In this document: positions 1-5,547 of the stretch, piece by piece
Numbering within the stretch: the stretch's first letter is position 1
Layout of the letters: every line of letters starts with the position of its first letter
NCBI GenBank assembly: GCA_023387555.1
Contig: JAEWHY010000550.1
Coordinates: 1 to 6,000, forward strand
Reading direction: 5' to 3'
Length of the DNA stretch: 6,000 bases
From: Pseudomonadota bacterium
GTDB taxonomy: Bacteria; Pseudomonadota; Alphaproteobacteria; Rhizobiales; Xanthobacteraceae
Program-made: the position numbers and the translations under genes
The notes under the pieces: model-generated
What the model was told of the DNA's origin: nothing
What the model saw: only the letters and a program-made list of their open reading frames with translations
Databases searched by the model: none

Positions 1-675
1 TCGCTCGAGATCGTGGATCGCGAAACCGAGGCGATGCTGGCCGCGATCGGCTGCACGCCGCTGGTCGACCCCGAGGCGGAAGGCGCCATCCTGTTCGATA
101 TCGGCGGCGGCTCCTCCGAAATCGCGAGCCTTGGCCGGCCGCGGGCGAGCCGGCGCGGCCCGCCCGAACCGGCGATGCGGGGCTGGACCTCGCTTCCGGT
201 CGGTGTTGTGACCTTGGCGGAGCGGCATGGCGGCATCACCGTCACACGCGAGATCTTCGAGACCATGGTGGCGGAAGCGGCCGCGCTGATCGCGCCGTTC
301 GCGCGGGAGCTGGGCAGCCACAAGATCAATGGCCATCTTCTTGGGACATCGGGGACGGTGACCACGATTGCCGGTGTGCATCTCGGACTGAAGCGCTATG
401 ACCGGCGCCGGGTCGACGGCTGCTGGATGATGGATGGCGAGGTGACCGAGGTGATGGAACGACTGCTGGCGATGTCCTACGACGATCGCGTCTGCAATGC
501 CTGTATCGGCGCCGAGCGCGCCGATCTCGTGCTTGCGGGCTGCGCGATCCTGGAGGCGATCCGCCGCGCCTTTCCGAGCGCGCGGTTGCGTGTGGCGGAC
601 CGGGGATTGCGCGAGGGCATGCTGGTCCAGATGATGCGCGCCGACGGGGTCTGGCGCGAGGCGGGGGTTTCGTGA
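1..675 (+). CDS. Ppx/GppA-family phosphatase, 3' part (partial)
   Basis: The reading frame is open from base 1, so the gene starts upstream. The GTG at 13 is an internal valine codon (LEIVDRETEA is continuous family-like sequence), not a start. The 224 visible residues include the phosphate-binding loop FDIGGGSSEI (about window residues 32-41), SLPVGVVTLAE, a second glycine-rich loop GTSGTVTT (about 115-122), and the C-terminal block RADLVLAGCAILEAI ... VADRGLREGML. All are typical of the ASKHA-fold Ppx/GppA family. Members hydrolyse inorganic polyphosphate to orthophosphate and/or convert pppGpp to ppGpp in the cytoplasm, and the sequence does not say which applies here. The protein ends soon after the VADRGLREG block, as in short forms lacking a long C-terminal HD-like domain. 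Its TGA overlaps the GTG start of rlmE by 4 bases, so the two are probably co-transcribed and translationally coupled. Family assignment is strong; substrate is unresolved. Confidence 0.93.
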   Translation, partial: SLEIVDRETEAMLAAIGCTPLVDPEAEGAILFDIGGGSSEIASLGRPRASRRGPPEPAMRGWTSLPVGVVTLAERHGGITVTREIFETMVAEAAALIAPFARELGSHKINGHLLGTSGTVTTIAGVHLGLKRYDRRRVDGCWMMDGEVTEVMERLLAMSYDDRVCNACIGAERADLVLAGCAILEAIRRAFPSARLRVADRGLREGMLVQMMRADGVWREAGVS

Positions 676-1373
676 AAGCCTCCAAAGGCAGCGGCAGCCG
701 CGAACTCAAGACCCGCGTCAAGACCGGCCGGAACCGCTCGCTCTCATCCAAGATCTGGCTCGAACGCCAGCTCAACGATCCTTATGTCGCGCGCGCCAGG
801 CGCGAGGGCTATCGCTCGCGCGCGGTCTTCAAGCTGTCGGAAATCGACGACAAGGCGAAGTTTCTCAAACCCGGCGCGCGGGTGGTCGATCTTGGCGCTG
901 CGCCCGGCGGCTGGAGCCAGCTTGCGGCGCAGCGGGTGCGCGCCACCGACGGCAAGGGCCGCGTGGTCGCGATCGATATTCTCGAGATGGACCCGGTGCC
1001 GGGGGTCGATTTCATGCTGCTGGATTTTCTCGATCCGGCAGCCCCCGACATCCTGAAGGAAAAGCTTGGCGGTCCGGCCGACGTGGTGCTGTCCGACATG
1101 GCCGCCAACGCCACCGGCCATCGCAAGACCGATCACCTCAAGATCGTGGCCTTGGTGGAGGCGGCGGCGATGTTCGCGGCCGAAGTGCTCCGGCCGGGCG
1201 GCACGTTTCTCGCCAAGGTGATCCAGGGCGGCACCGAAGGCGATCTTCTGGCCATGCTGAAGCGAGACTTCGCCAGCGTGAAGCATGTGAAGCCGGCGGC
1301 CAGCCGGCAGGATTCGGCAGAGCTTTACGTGCTGGCGACGGGCTTCCGGGGCGGCGGCGATACGGCGGCCTGA
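672..1373 (+). CDS. rlmE: 23S rRNA (uridine-2'-O-)-methyltransferase RlmE (FtsJ/RrmJ)
   Basis: This 233-residue protein is predicted to transfer a methyl group from S-adenosylmethionine to the 2'-OH of the conserved uridine (U2552 in E. coli numbering) in the 23S rRNA A-loop, a late step in 50S assembly. SAM motif I is VVDLGAAPGGW (71-81). The family's catalytic K-D-K-E tetrad can be placed at K54 (SRAVFKL), D142 (LSDMAAN), K182 (FLAKVIQG) and E217 (AELYVLATGF). The basic N-terminus (about 1-30, rich in K/R/S) is longer than in E. coli and is a likely rRNA contact, which is common in alphaproteobacteria. The start is GTG at 672 in the overlap GTGA with the upstream phosphatase stop, preceded by the purine-rich stretch GAGGCGGGGG. 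The gene ends 19 bases from the convergent stop of the next gene. Identification is firm; the exact rRNA site is inferred from the family. Confidence 0.96.
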   Translation: MKASKGSGSRELKTRVKTGRNRSLSSKIWLERQLNDPYVARARREGYRSRAVFKLSEIDDKAKFLKPGARVVDLGAAPGGWSQLAAQRVRATDGKGRVVAIDILEMDPVPGVDFMLLDFLDPAAPDILKEKLGGPADVVLSDMAANATGHRKTDHLKIVALVEAAAMFAAEVLRPGGTFLAKVIQGGTEGDLLAMLKRDFASVKHVKPAASRQDSAELYVLATGFRGGGDTAA

Positions 1374-1392
1374 GGCGCCGCTTCCTCGGACG

Positions 1393-1923
1393 CTATCTCT
1401 TCTTCGACAGGCACTGACGAAGATCGTAGTCGGTATAGCAGAGCCGGTTAGCGGCGTCTGCGCCGGTGCCCTTCGCCGCCTGCAGCTTGCATTCCGCGAC
1501 CGACACATTGGTCTGCAGGTAACGCATCCGGCAGGAAGCGCCGCGGTCGCGGCCGCGCACGCCCTTGCGGACCAGCGCCTGATAGCGCTTGCGATACTCC
1601 GGGTCCTTCAATGCGATCGCGGCCAGCGCCTTCTCGTAGTCGCCGGTGCTCGAAAGCGGCGCGGCATACTGGCCGAGCGCGACCAGCGCGTCGAACGCCT
1701 TGCGGCCCTGCCGCGCCGGCGGCGGGGCGTCGCGGAACGCTGTCACCAGCGCCAGCGCGTCCTTGCCCAGCGCCTCACCCTTTGCCGTCTGGCCGGCGTT
1801 GCCGATTTCGATGCTCCGCAGCGCGTCCCGCAATGTCGTTGCCTGTAGGCAGACCGGGCAATCGGCCTGGGCCAAAGCCGGGCCTGCGGATAGCAGAAGG
1901 AACAGGAGGGCGATCGCGATCAT
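1393..1923 (-). CDS. exported six-cysteine protein of unknown function
   Basis: The 176-residue product is not one I recognise. Residues 1-20 form a clear Sec signal peptide: a hydrophobic core (IAIALLFLLL) followed by GPALAQA, with possible cleavage after A18 or A20. The mature protein would therefore be periplasmic or secreted. It begins almost at once with a CPVC motif (C22, C25) and has further cysteines at C131, C145, C162 and C171. Six in total would allow three disulfides, or CxxC redox or metal chemistry. The middle (about 28-120) is alanine-rich and probably helical, and the C-terminus is basic (LSKKR). The ATG at 1923 is supported by AGAGG (1928-1932, complement) four bases upstream. 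The gene stands alone, convergent with rlmE and divergent from the HU gene. There is no lipobox, since C22 is not preceded by an L-x-G/A pattern at the cleavage site. Being a real gene is well supported; function is not. Confidence 0.82.
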   Translation of the reverse strand: MIAIALLFLLLSAGPALAQADCPVCLQATTLRDALRSIEIGNAGQTAKGEALGKDALALVTAFRDAPPPARQGRKAFDALVALGQYAAPLSSTGDYEKALAAIALKDPEYRKRYQALVRKGVRGRDRGASCRMRYLQTNVSVAECKLQAAKGTGADAANRLCYTDYDLRQCLSKKR

Positions 1924-2015
1924 ACGGCCTCTGCACCGGGGCGACGGGGCGTCAGTGTAGCGGATTGTGGCCCAAAATCCTTACTGTCATGCCATTTTCC
2001 CGACACCAGGTGCCG

Positions 2016-2040
2016 AAAAAGCCCTGTTGGAAGGCTTTTT
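2016..2040 (+). terminator. terminator-like hairpin between divergent genes
   Basis: A perfect 8-bp inverted repeat, AAAAAGCC (2016-2023) and GGCTTTTT (2033-2040), encloses the 9-base loop CTGTTGGAA. With A-run and T-run arms it resembles a rho-independent terminator readable on either strand. No annotated gene ends here on either strand: the flanking genes point away from it. It could end a short non-coding transcript, or act as a regulated terminator in a long HU leader. The loop-side bases can pair elsewhere: GCCCTG (2021-2026) with CAGGGC (2049-2054), and AAGGCTT (2031-2037) with AAGCCTT (2060-2066). Function is inference. Confidence 0.45.
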
Positions 2041-2070
2041 GAACCGGCCAGGGCCCATTAAGCCTTATTT

Positions 2071-2093
2071 ATCGACACTTTTTGTACGTCGAT
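2071..2093. promoter_or_regulatory. operator-like inverted repeat upstream of the HU gene
   Basis: ATCGAC (2071-2076) and GTCGAT (2088-2093) are a perfect 6-bp inverted repeat separated by 11 bases, in the AT-rich part of the divergent intergenic region about 85 bases before the HU start. The spacing puts the half-sites 17 bases apart start to start, roughly one and a half helical turns. It could bind a dimeric regulator of either flanking gene. No regulator family can be named from the sequence alone. Confidence 0.3.
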
Positions 2094-2163
2094 GCTTGTG
2101 TTTATCTTCGCAAGCCTTCGCGAATCTCTTAATGCCAACCTTTGCGCACAACGCGCATCCTGA

Positions 2164-2169
2164 AGAGGG
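2164..2169 (+). promoter_or_regulatory. ribosome binding site of the HU gene
   Basis: AGAGGG lies 8 bases before ATG 2178. It decides the start: the in-frame GTG/ATG-type codon at 2142 would add 12 non-HU residues and would place this Shine-Dalgarno sequence inside the coding region. It also leaves the lysine/alanine-rich tail beginning MAAKAKTK as the true N-terminus. Confidence 0.7.
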
Positions 2170-2177
2170 CATTTTCC

Positions 2178-2555
2178 ATGGCGGCAAAAGCAAAAACCAA
2201 AGCAAAGGCGGCGGCAGCGAAGCCGGCAGCCAAGAAGGCAGCGGCGCCGAAGGCAGCAGCGGCGAAGGCAGCGAGTCCCAACAAGATCACGCTCAAGCAT
2301 CTCGCCGCGACGATTGCCGAGGAGCATCAGATCACCAAGAAGCAGGGCGAGGCGATGCTGAACGACCTCGTTGCCTTGATCACCAAGCACCTGAAGAAGG
2401 GCGAGCGCATCCGCATCACGGGCCTCGGCATTCTCCAGGTCCGCAAGCGTGCCGCCCGCATGGGCCGCAATCCCGCGACCGGCGAAGCGATCAAGATCAA
2501 GGCTTCGAAGAAGGTCGCCTTCCGGCCTGCTAAGGAACTGAAGGAAGCGGTCTAA
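2178..2555 (+). CDS. HU-family nucleoid protein with Lys/Ala-rich N-terminal tail
   Basis: This 125-residue DNA-binding protein compacts and bends DNA as a dimer in the nucleoid. Residues 36-125 form a normal HU/IHF domain: a helical dimerisation part (ITLKHLAATIAEEHQ ... MLNDLVALITKHLKKGERIRI), the turn TGLGILQVRKRAAR, and the arm signature GRNPATGEAIKI. The DNA-intercalating proline is P99, and the domain ends in KKVAFRPAKELKEAV. Residues 1-35 are an extra tail made almost only of K, A and P, like the tails of histone H1-like proteins. It is presumably disordered and contacts DNA non-specifically. Standard HU is about 90 residues, so the extra length equals the tail. Comparable N-terminal extensions are known in Deinococcus HU, whereas mycobacteria carry theirs at the C-terminus. 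The tail is encoded by a 15-base repeat. The gene is monocistronic, between a structured leader and a terminator. Confidence 0.94.
   Translation: MAAKAKTKAKAAAAKPAAKKAAAPKAAAAKAASPNKITLKHLAATIAEEHQITKKQGEAMLNDLVALITKHLKKGERIRITGLGILQVRKRAARMGRNPATGEAIKIKASKKVAFRPAKELKEAV
2219..2278 (+). repeat. 15-base tandem repeat encoding the HU tail
   Basis: The nonamer GAAGGCAGC occurs at 2234, 2249 and 2264, exactly 15 bases apart. A degenerate copy (GAAGCCGGC) one period earlier at 2219 gives four units. The period is five codons and encodes K-A-A-A-(A/P)-like units in frame. Gain or loss of a unit would keep the frame and change the tail by five residues, so tail length could vary between strains. 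The repeat is visible directly; the variability is an inference. Confidence 0.75.
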
Positions 2556-2577
2556 CCGCCGCTTTCCCGCATTCGCT

Positions 2578-2599
2578 CATTTTCGCGCAAGCGGAAATG
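2578..2599 (+). other. GNRA-tetraloop hairpin after the HU gene
   Basis: CATTTTCGC (2578-2586) pairs with GCGGAAATG (2591-2599) around the loop GCAA. This makes a 9-bp stem with one T-G wobble, closed by a GNRA-type tetraloop, 22 bases after the HU stop codon. There is no T-run behind it, so it is more likely a 3'-end stabilising or processing structure than a terminator on its own. Confidence 0.4.
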
Positions 2600-2600
2600 C

Positions 2601-2632
2601 GGAGCATGTAGCCTCCAGAACTAAGATGCTCC
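2601..2632 (+). other. 7-bp inverted repeat between HU and its terminator
   Basis: GGAGCAT (2601-2607) and ATGCTCC (2626-2632) are perfect inverted repeats with an 18-base loop. They sit between the tetraloop hairpin and the terminator hairpin in the HU 3' region. Role unknown. Confidence 0.3.
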
Positions 2633-2634
2633 GA

Positions 2635-2677
2635 GTCCCCGCCTGTTGGCGGGGACCAGCGGGGCATTTTTCGTTTT
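2635..2677 (+). terminator. rho-independent terminator of the HU gene
   Basis: GTCCCCGCC (2635-2643) and GGCGGGGAC (2648-2656) form a perfect 9-bp stem with the loop TGTT, followed by two T-runs (2667-2671 and 2674-2677). A second GCGGGG copy at 2659-2664 can pair with CCCCGC (2637-2642) instead, which places the first T-run two bases after the stem. Either fold gives a plus-strand terminator. The complementary strand has no T-run, so the minus-strand exporter gene ending at 2706 is not obviously terminated by it. Confidence 0.75.
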
Positions 2678-2705
2678 GAGGAAGGTCCGCCGAAGAGCGG
2701 GCGTT

Positions 2706-4169
2706 TCAGCCCAGGCGCCGGTCCGAGGTTTCGGCGGCGGCGATCGGTTCCGCCGTCTGTTCGGGCACGGCCTCGACCTTGGCCGGGACCCGCCCCGACA
2801 TTTCCGCGCCTGCATCGGCCGGCAGTCGCCAGAACCACAGCGCCGACGACGCCGAGATTGCCGCCACCGCGAGGAACGCCGGCGTGAAATCCGCGGCCGT
2901 GAATTCCGTCGCCCCTCGCCAGTCCAGCGACAGTTCGACCATCAGCGCGCCAACCGCGACGCCGGCCGAGATCGACAATTGCTGGCCCACCGAGGCCAGC
3001 GCGGTGGCGCGGCTCATGCGCCGCTCCTCGACTTCGGCGTAAGCGATGGTATTGACGGCGGTGAATTCGAGCGCCCGGAAAAATCCGCCGACCAGCAGGA
3101 TCACGATCAGCACCGAGGCCGGCATGCCGGGCCTGAATACGGCGATCGCTGCGAGCAGGGCCGCGCTGATGAGGGCGTTGGCGATCAGCACCCGCCTGAA
3201 TCCAAAGCGGTTGATGGTGCGTGCCGCCACCGTCTTCATGCCGATGGCGCCGAGTGCGCCGGCAAAGGTCACGAGCCCGGACTGCAGCGGCGTCATGCCG
3301 AAGCCGGTCTGCAGCATCAGCGGCAGCAGGAAGGGAATAGCGCCGATGCCGAGGCGGAACATGAAGCCGCCGACGAAACTCGCCCTGAAGGTGGCATAGC
3401 GCAGCAGCGAAAAGTCGAGGATCGGCGCCGGCACCTTCTTCGCATGGAACAGATAGGCGATCATCGCCGCGGCGCCGCCTGCGACCAGGGCGACGATCAG
3501 CTGCCACGGCAGCATGTCGAGGCCGGCGACCGACAGCCCGAAGGCAAGGCCGGCAACGCCGAGACCCGCGAGCAGCATGCCGATGCCATCGAACGGTTCC
3601 TGATGCTCGGCCGGCACCGGGTCGATGTAGATCAGCACGAGGATGATCCCGATGATTCCGATCGGGAGGTTGATCAGGAAGATCCAGTGCCACGACGCAT
3701 AGGTGGTGATGAAGCCGCCGACCGGCGGTCCGATCACCGGGCCGATCAGCGCGGGGATCGTCACCCAGGCCATGGCGCTGACCAGTTCGCGCTTTTCGAT
3801 GGTGCGAACCAGCACCAGCCGTCCGACCGGCGTCATCATCGCTCCGCCCATGCCCTGGATGATGCGGGCGACGACGAAGCCTTCCAGTGAACTCGCGAGT
3901 GCGCAGCCGATCGAACCCAGCATGAAGACGAAGATCGCGGCAGCGAAGACGCGGCGCGCGCCGAAGCGGTCTGCGGTCCAGCCGCTCGCCGGAATGAAGA
4001 CCGCAAGCGAAAGCAGGTACGACGTGACCGCGAGTTTCAGCGCCAGCGGATTGGCGCCGATGTCGGCGGCGATCGCCGGCAGCGAGGTCGAGATCACGGT
4101 GGAGTCGAGATTTTCCATGAACAGGGCGCACGCCACGATCAGCGGCACAAGGCGTGGATGATGCTGCAT
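2706..4169 (-). CDS. DHA2/MdtD-like MFS multidrug exporter
   Basis: This 487-residue inner-membrane protein is predicted to be a proton-driven drug exporter. TM1 begins near residue 8 and carries the DHA2-type motif LDSTVISTSLPAIA (21-34). Motif A is GWTADRFGARR (63-73), between TM2 and TM3. GMGGAMMTPVGRL (106-118) and motif C GPVIGPPVGG (143-152) mark an antiporter, followed by ASWHWIFLINLPIG (158-171). These blocks match E. coli MdtD closely from memory. The second half also carries an MdtD-like stretch at 307-328 (GAIG-MKT ... INRFGFRRVL). The soluble C-terminal tail (about 453-487) is rich in A and E. I start it at ATG 4169, because TM1 then follows at once as in relatives; upstream in-frame codons at 4208 and 4253 would add only an arginine/proline-rich leader. 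The substrate is unknown, and no membrane-fusion partner gene is adjacent. Confidence 0.92.
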   Translation of the reverse strand: MQHHPRLVPLIVACALFMENLDSTVISTSLPAIAADIGANPLALKLAVTSYLLSLAVFIPASGWTADRFGARRVFAAAIFVFMLGSIGCALASSLEGFVVARIIQGMGGAMMTPVGRLVLVRTIEKRELVSAMAWVTIPALIGPVIGPPVGGFITTYASWHWIFLINLPIGIIGIILVLIYIDPVPAEHQEPFDGIGMLLAGLGVAGLAFGLSVAGLDMLPWQLIVALVAGGAAAMIAYLFHAKKVPAPILDFSLLRYATFRASFVGGFMFRLGIGAIPFLLPLMLQTGFGMTPLQSGLVTFAGALGAIGMKTVAARTINRFGFRRVLIANALISAALLAAIAVFRPGMPASVLIVILLVGGFFRALEFTAVNTIAYAEVEERRMSRATALASVGQQLSISAGVAVGALMVELSLDWRGATEFTAADFTPAFLAVAAISASSALWFWRLPADAGAEMSGRVPAKVEAVPEQTAEPIAAAETSDRRLG

Positions 4170-4248
4170 GGAAATCCCGGCGGGACGACTGGGAGGGCGT
4201 TCTAGCATTTCGGTCCCGTGCTGGCGCCGACATCTTGTGCTGGGGTCT

Positions 4249-4269
4249 GCCATTCCTACATGGAATGGC
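4249..4269. promoter_or_regulatory. 8-bp perfect inverted repeat in the divergent promoter region
   Basis: GCCATTCC (4249-4256) and GGAATGGC (4262-4269) flank the 5-base centre TACAT. The element lies 80 bases before the exporter start and 39 bases before the small membrane protein start. Its position in a divergent promoter region fits the operator of a dimeric repressor, or a hairpin in the leader of the small gene. No regulator gene adjoins it, so the binder is unknown. Confidence 0.45.
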
Positions 4270-4308
4270 TGCGAAGGGCCGCGCTCTCGGCCGTGGGGGT
4301 TCTCTGGA

Positions 4309-4563
4309 ATGATCTACGTTCTGGCGTTCTTTCTGCCGCCTGTGGCGTTGTTGCTGAACGGACAGATTTTCGCGGCGATGTTCAACGCGGTGCTGTTCGT
4401 TGCGTTCCTGGTGATCGGCCTTCTGACGCTGACGCCGTTCCTGTGGCTGATCGCGCCGGCGCACGCCATCATCGCGATCTACATGCGGCGCGAGGACCGC
4501 AAGCACCGCGAACTGGTCGAGGCCATCGAGAAGCATGGCCCACCGGCGAACTGGCAGCGCTGA
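4309..4563 (+). CDS. small two-helix membrane protein, YqaE/Pmp3-like
   Basis: The 84-residue product has a Pmp3/YqaE-like first segment, IYVLAFFLPPVALLLNG (2-18). The signature FLPP is at 8-11. A long hydrophobic stretch follows (about 23-58), ending in AHAIIAIYM, which resembles the GIIHAIYVI end of Pmp3 proteins. The C-terminus (59-84) is charged and hydrophilic (RREDRKHRELVEAIEKH) and should be cytoplasmic. Classical family members have about 52 residues, so this one has a longer second hydrophobic region and an added tail. Family proteins are small inner-membrane proteins linked to salt and membrane-potential stress; that role here is inference. The start ATG 4309 is chosen because the in-frame extension from 4168 is arginine/serine-rich and non-family. 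The Shine-Dalgarno sequence is weak. The gene is divergent from the exporter and ends in the hairpin at 4587. Confidence 0.78.
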   Translation: MIYVLAFFLPPVALLLNGQIFAAMFNAVLFVAFLVIGLLTLTPFLWLIAPAHAIIAIYMRREDRKHRELVEAIEKHGPPANWQR

Positions 4564-4586
4564 CCGAACCGGCGGACGAACACGTT

Positions 4587-4612
4587 GGCCATGGCCGAGC
4601 CCGGCCATGGCA
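4587..4612 (+). terminator. terminator between convergent genes
   Basis: TGCCATGGCC-type arms form a 10-bp stem (4587-4596 with 4603-4612) around the loop GAGCCC, followed on the plus strand by the T-rich stretch TTTCCTTATTTC. It lies 23 bases after the stop of the small membrane protein and 5 bases beyond the hydrolase stop on the other strand. It can therefore serve the plus strand well and may also stop or stabilise the minus-strand operon. Each arm contains the self-complementary GCCATGGC. Confidence 0.65.
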
Positions 4613-4617
4613 TTTCC

Positions 4618-5547
4618 TTATTTCTTAGGCCGCTGCGAATTGAACGGCCAGATGCCCTGTAACCGTATCCGGAGAGGCAGGGGATCAAATCCGAACGCGC
4701 TGCGATAGAATTGGGGAAGCGTCCCCGCTTCCAGCAATTCGAGGACGATGTTGTGCTTTTTCATGCCTGCAATCGGCCAGCGCGTCACCGGAAGGATGGT
4801 TTCGAGGTGATCGATCGCGGCCGCGTCGGGCCTGTAGTCCGTGGCGTAGACACAGATCAATCGTGCTGCCCCGATGTCCTTGCAGGCGCAGAGAAGTTCG
4901 AACGCGTCCGTTGTCGCGCCCTTGCGCTCGAGCATGCGCCGTATCCGCCAGGGAAAGCGGCCGCCGATCGAGACGGCCCTGGTGCCGAGCAAAAGGCCCG
5001 CCCGTAACGCGACAAAGCCGCCCATGCTGGCGCCGTAGAACAATATCTCCTTGTAGCGATCGAACTGGAGATCCTTGGCGAGCCGGGTGATGAGCTGGAA
5101 AAAATCTGGCGCGTAATCCCGCGATCCATCCACGAAATGATTGCGCCGCGGGTCTTTCAGCACGACGAGATCGCATTTCCCGCGCGGCAGAAGCTGCAGC
5201 ATGGTCCCGGTCGAGAGCATCAGCCGGTGTCCCTTGCCGCAGAAGCCGATGATGAGGGTCTTGTCCGCGCGGCTGACGTCCGGATCATGAAACAGCTTCA
5301 CGTCCGGCGCGATGATCTTGCGTTCAAAGCGCGCAGGCGCTTGCCGTGCCAGCAGCCCGCACAGGTGAAGCTTGTCCAGAACGGCATGCGCGTTCGCAAA
5401 GCGGTCGCGGATCTGGCTCGTGACCTCGGAGAACTCCTGAGGGGTCAGAGCATTCTCAAGCTCCAGCAGCGTCAGGTGCTGCTCCGCAGGCGACCGATTG
5501 CCCGTGGCGAATTCGGACTCAAGCCTGGCGAGCGCCTCGGCGATCAA
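4618..5547 (-). CDS. alpha/beta-hydrolase, putative carrier-protein thioesterase
   Basis: This 309-residue protein has two parts. Residues 1-80 are helical and hydrophilic (LLELENALTPQEF ... HLCGLLARQA). From about 95 comes an alpha/beta-hydrolase core: strand KTLIIGFCGKGHRLM (oxyanion-side loop), strand CDLVVLKDPRR, and nucleophile elbow YGASMGG with S174. Strand LICVYATDYRPD follows with candidate acid D237 (or D241), then KKHNIV with candidate base H265. There is no signal peptide, so it is cytoplasmic. The start is TTG 5547, overlapping the carrier-protein stop as TTGA, with GGAGAGG (5559-5565, complement) 11 bases upstream. The only in-frame ATG (5661) would cover 118 bases of the carrier gene with non-family sequence. 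Its position behind a carrier protein suggests thioester hydrolysis or transfer, acting on a carrier-bound product or clearing mischarged carrier. Esterase activity on a small molecule is the alternative. Confidence 0.8.
   Translation of the reverse strand: MIAEALARLESEFATGNRSPAEQHLTLLELENALTPQEFSEVTSQIRDRFANAHAVLDKLHLCGLLARQAPARFERKIIAPDVKLFHDPDVSRADKTLIIGFCGKGHRLMLSTGTMLQLLPRGKCDLVVLKDPRRNHFVDGSRDYAPDFFQLITRLAKDLQFDRYKEILFYGASMGGFVALRAGLLLGTRAVSIGGRFPWRIRRMLERKGATTDAFELLCACKDIGAARLICVYATDYRPDAAAIDHLETILPVTRWPIAGMKKHNIVLELLEAGTLPQFYRSAFGFDPLPLRIRLQGIWPFNSQRPKK

Larger units (their letters stand above)
1924..2177. promoter_or_regulatory. divergent intergenic region with both upstream promoter areas
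   Basis: This gap separates the start of the exported protein (-) from the start of the HU gene (+), so both promoters should lie here. The 2055-2140 part is markedly AT-richer than the genes, as expected for a promoter region. I could not fix a convincing -35/-10 pair with normal spacing on either strand. A TACACT-like -10 hexamer for the exported protein gene sits at 1954-1959 (minus strand) without a good -35. Two structured elements in this region are listed separately (2016-2040 and 2071-2093). A 5-bp hairpin (TGCGC/GCGCA, 2143-2157) lies just before the HU ribosome binding site. Confidence 0.5.

Noticed and set aside
1360..1392. Possible GCGGC/GCCGC hairpin at the end of rlmE
   Set aside because: The stem is only five or six base pairs with no T-run on either strand, so it is expected by chance in such GC-rich sequence.
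2122..2126. GANTC (CcrM methylation) site in the HU promoter region
   Set aside because: Other GANTC sites occur in the window, for example at 2633 and inside coding regions. A single 5-base match is not evidence for cell-cycle control.
1967..2533. Plus-strand frame overlapping the HU gene (188 codons)
   Set aside because: It is a shifted reading of the HU gene, and the glycine/serine/glutamine-rich stretch is the Lys/Ala repeat read in another frame.
2646..3890. Long plus-strand open frame (414 codons) opposite the MFS exporter gene
   Set aside because: The product is almost only R, H, D, Q, G and A with no motif. The opposite strand encodes a clear 487-residue exporter with all family motifs. 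Such frames are common opposite GC-rich genes.
2530..4608. 692-codon minus-strand open frame across the exporter gene and the gaps on both sides
   Set aside because: It is an arginine/proline-rich out-of-frame reading, runs through the HU terminator, and has no family features.
4218..4628. Alternative plus-strand frame over the Pmp3-like gene
   Set aside because: It has no hydrophobic pattern and runs through the terminator hairpin, while the neighbouring frame gives a coherent two-helix membrane protein.
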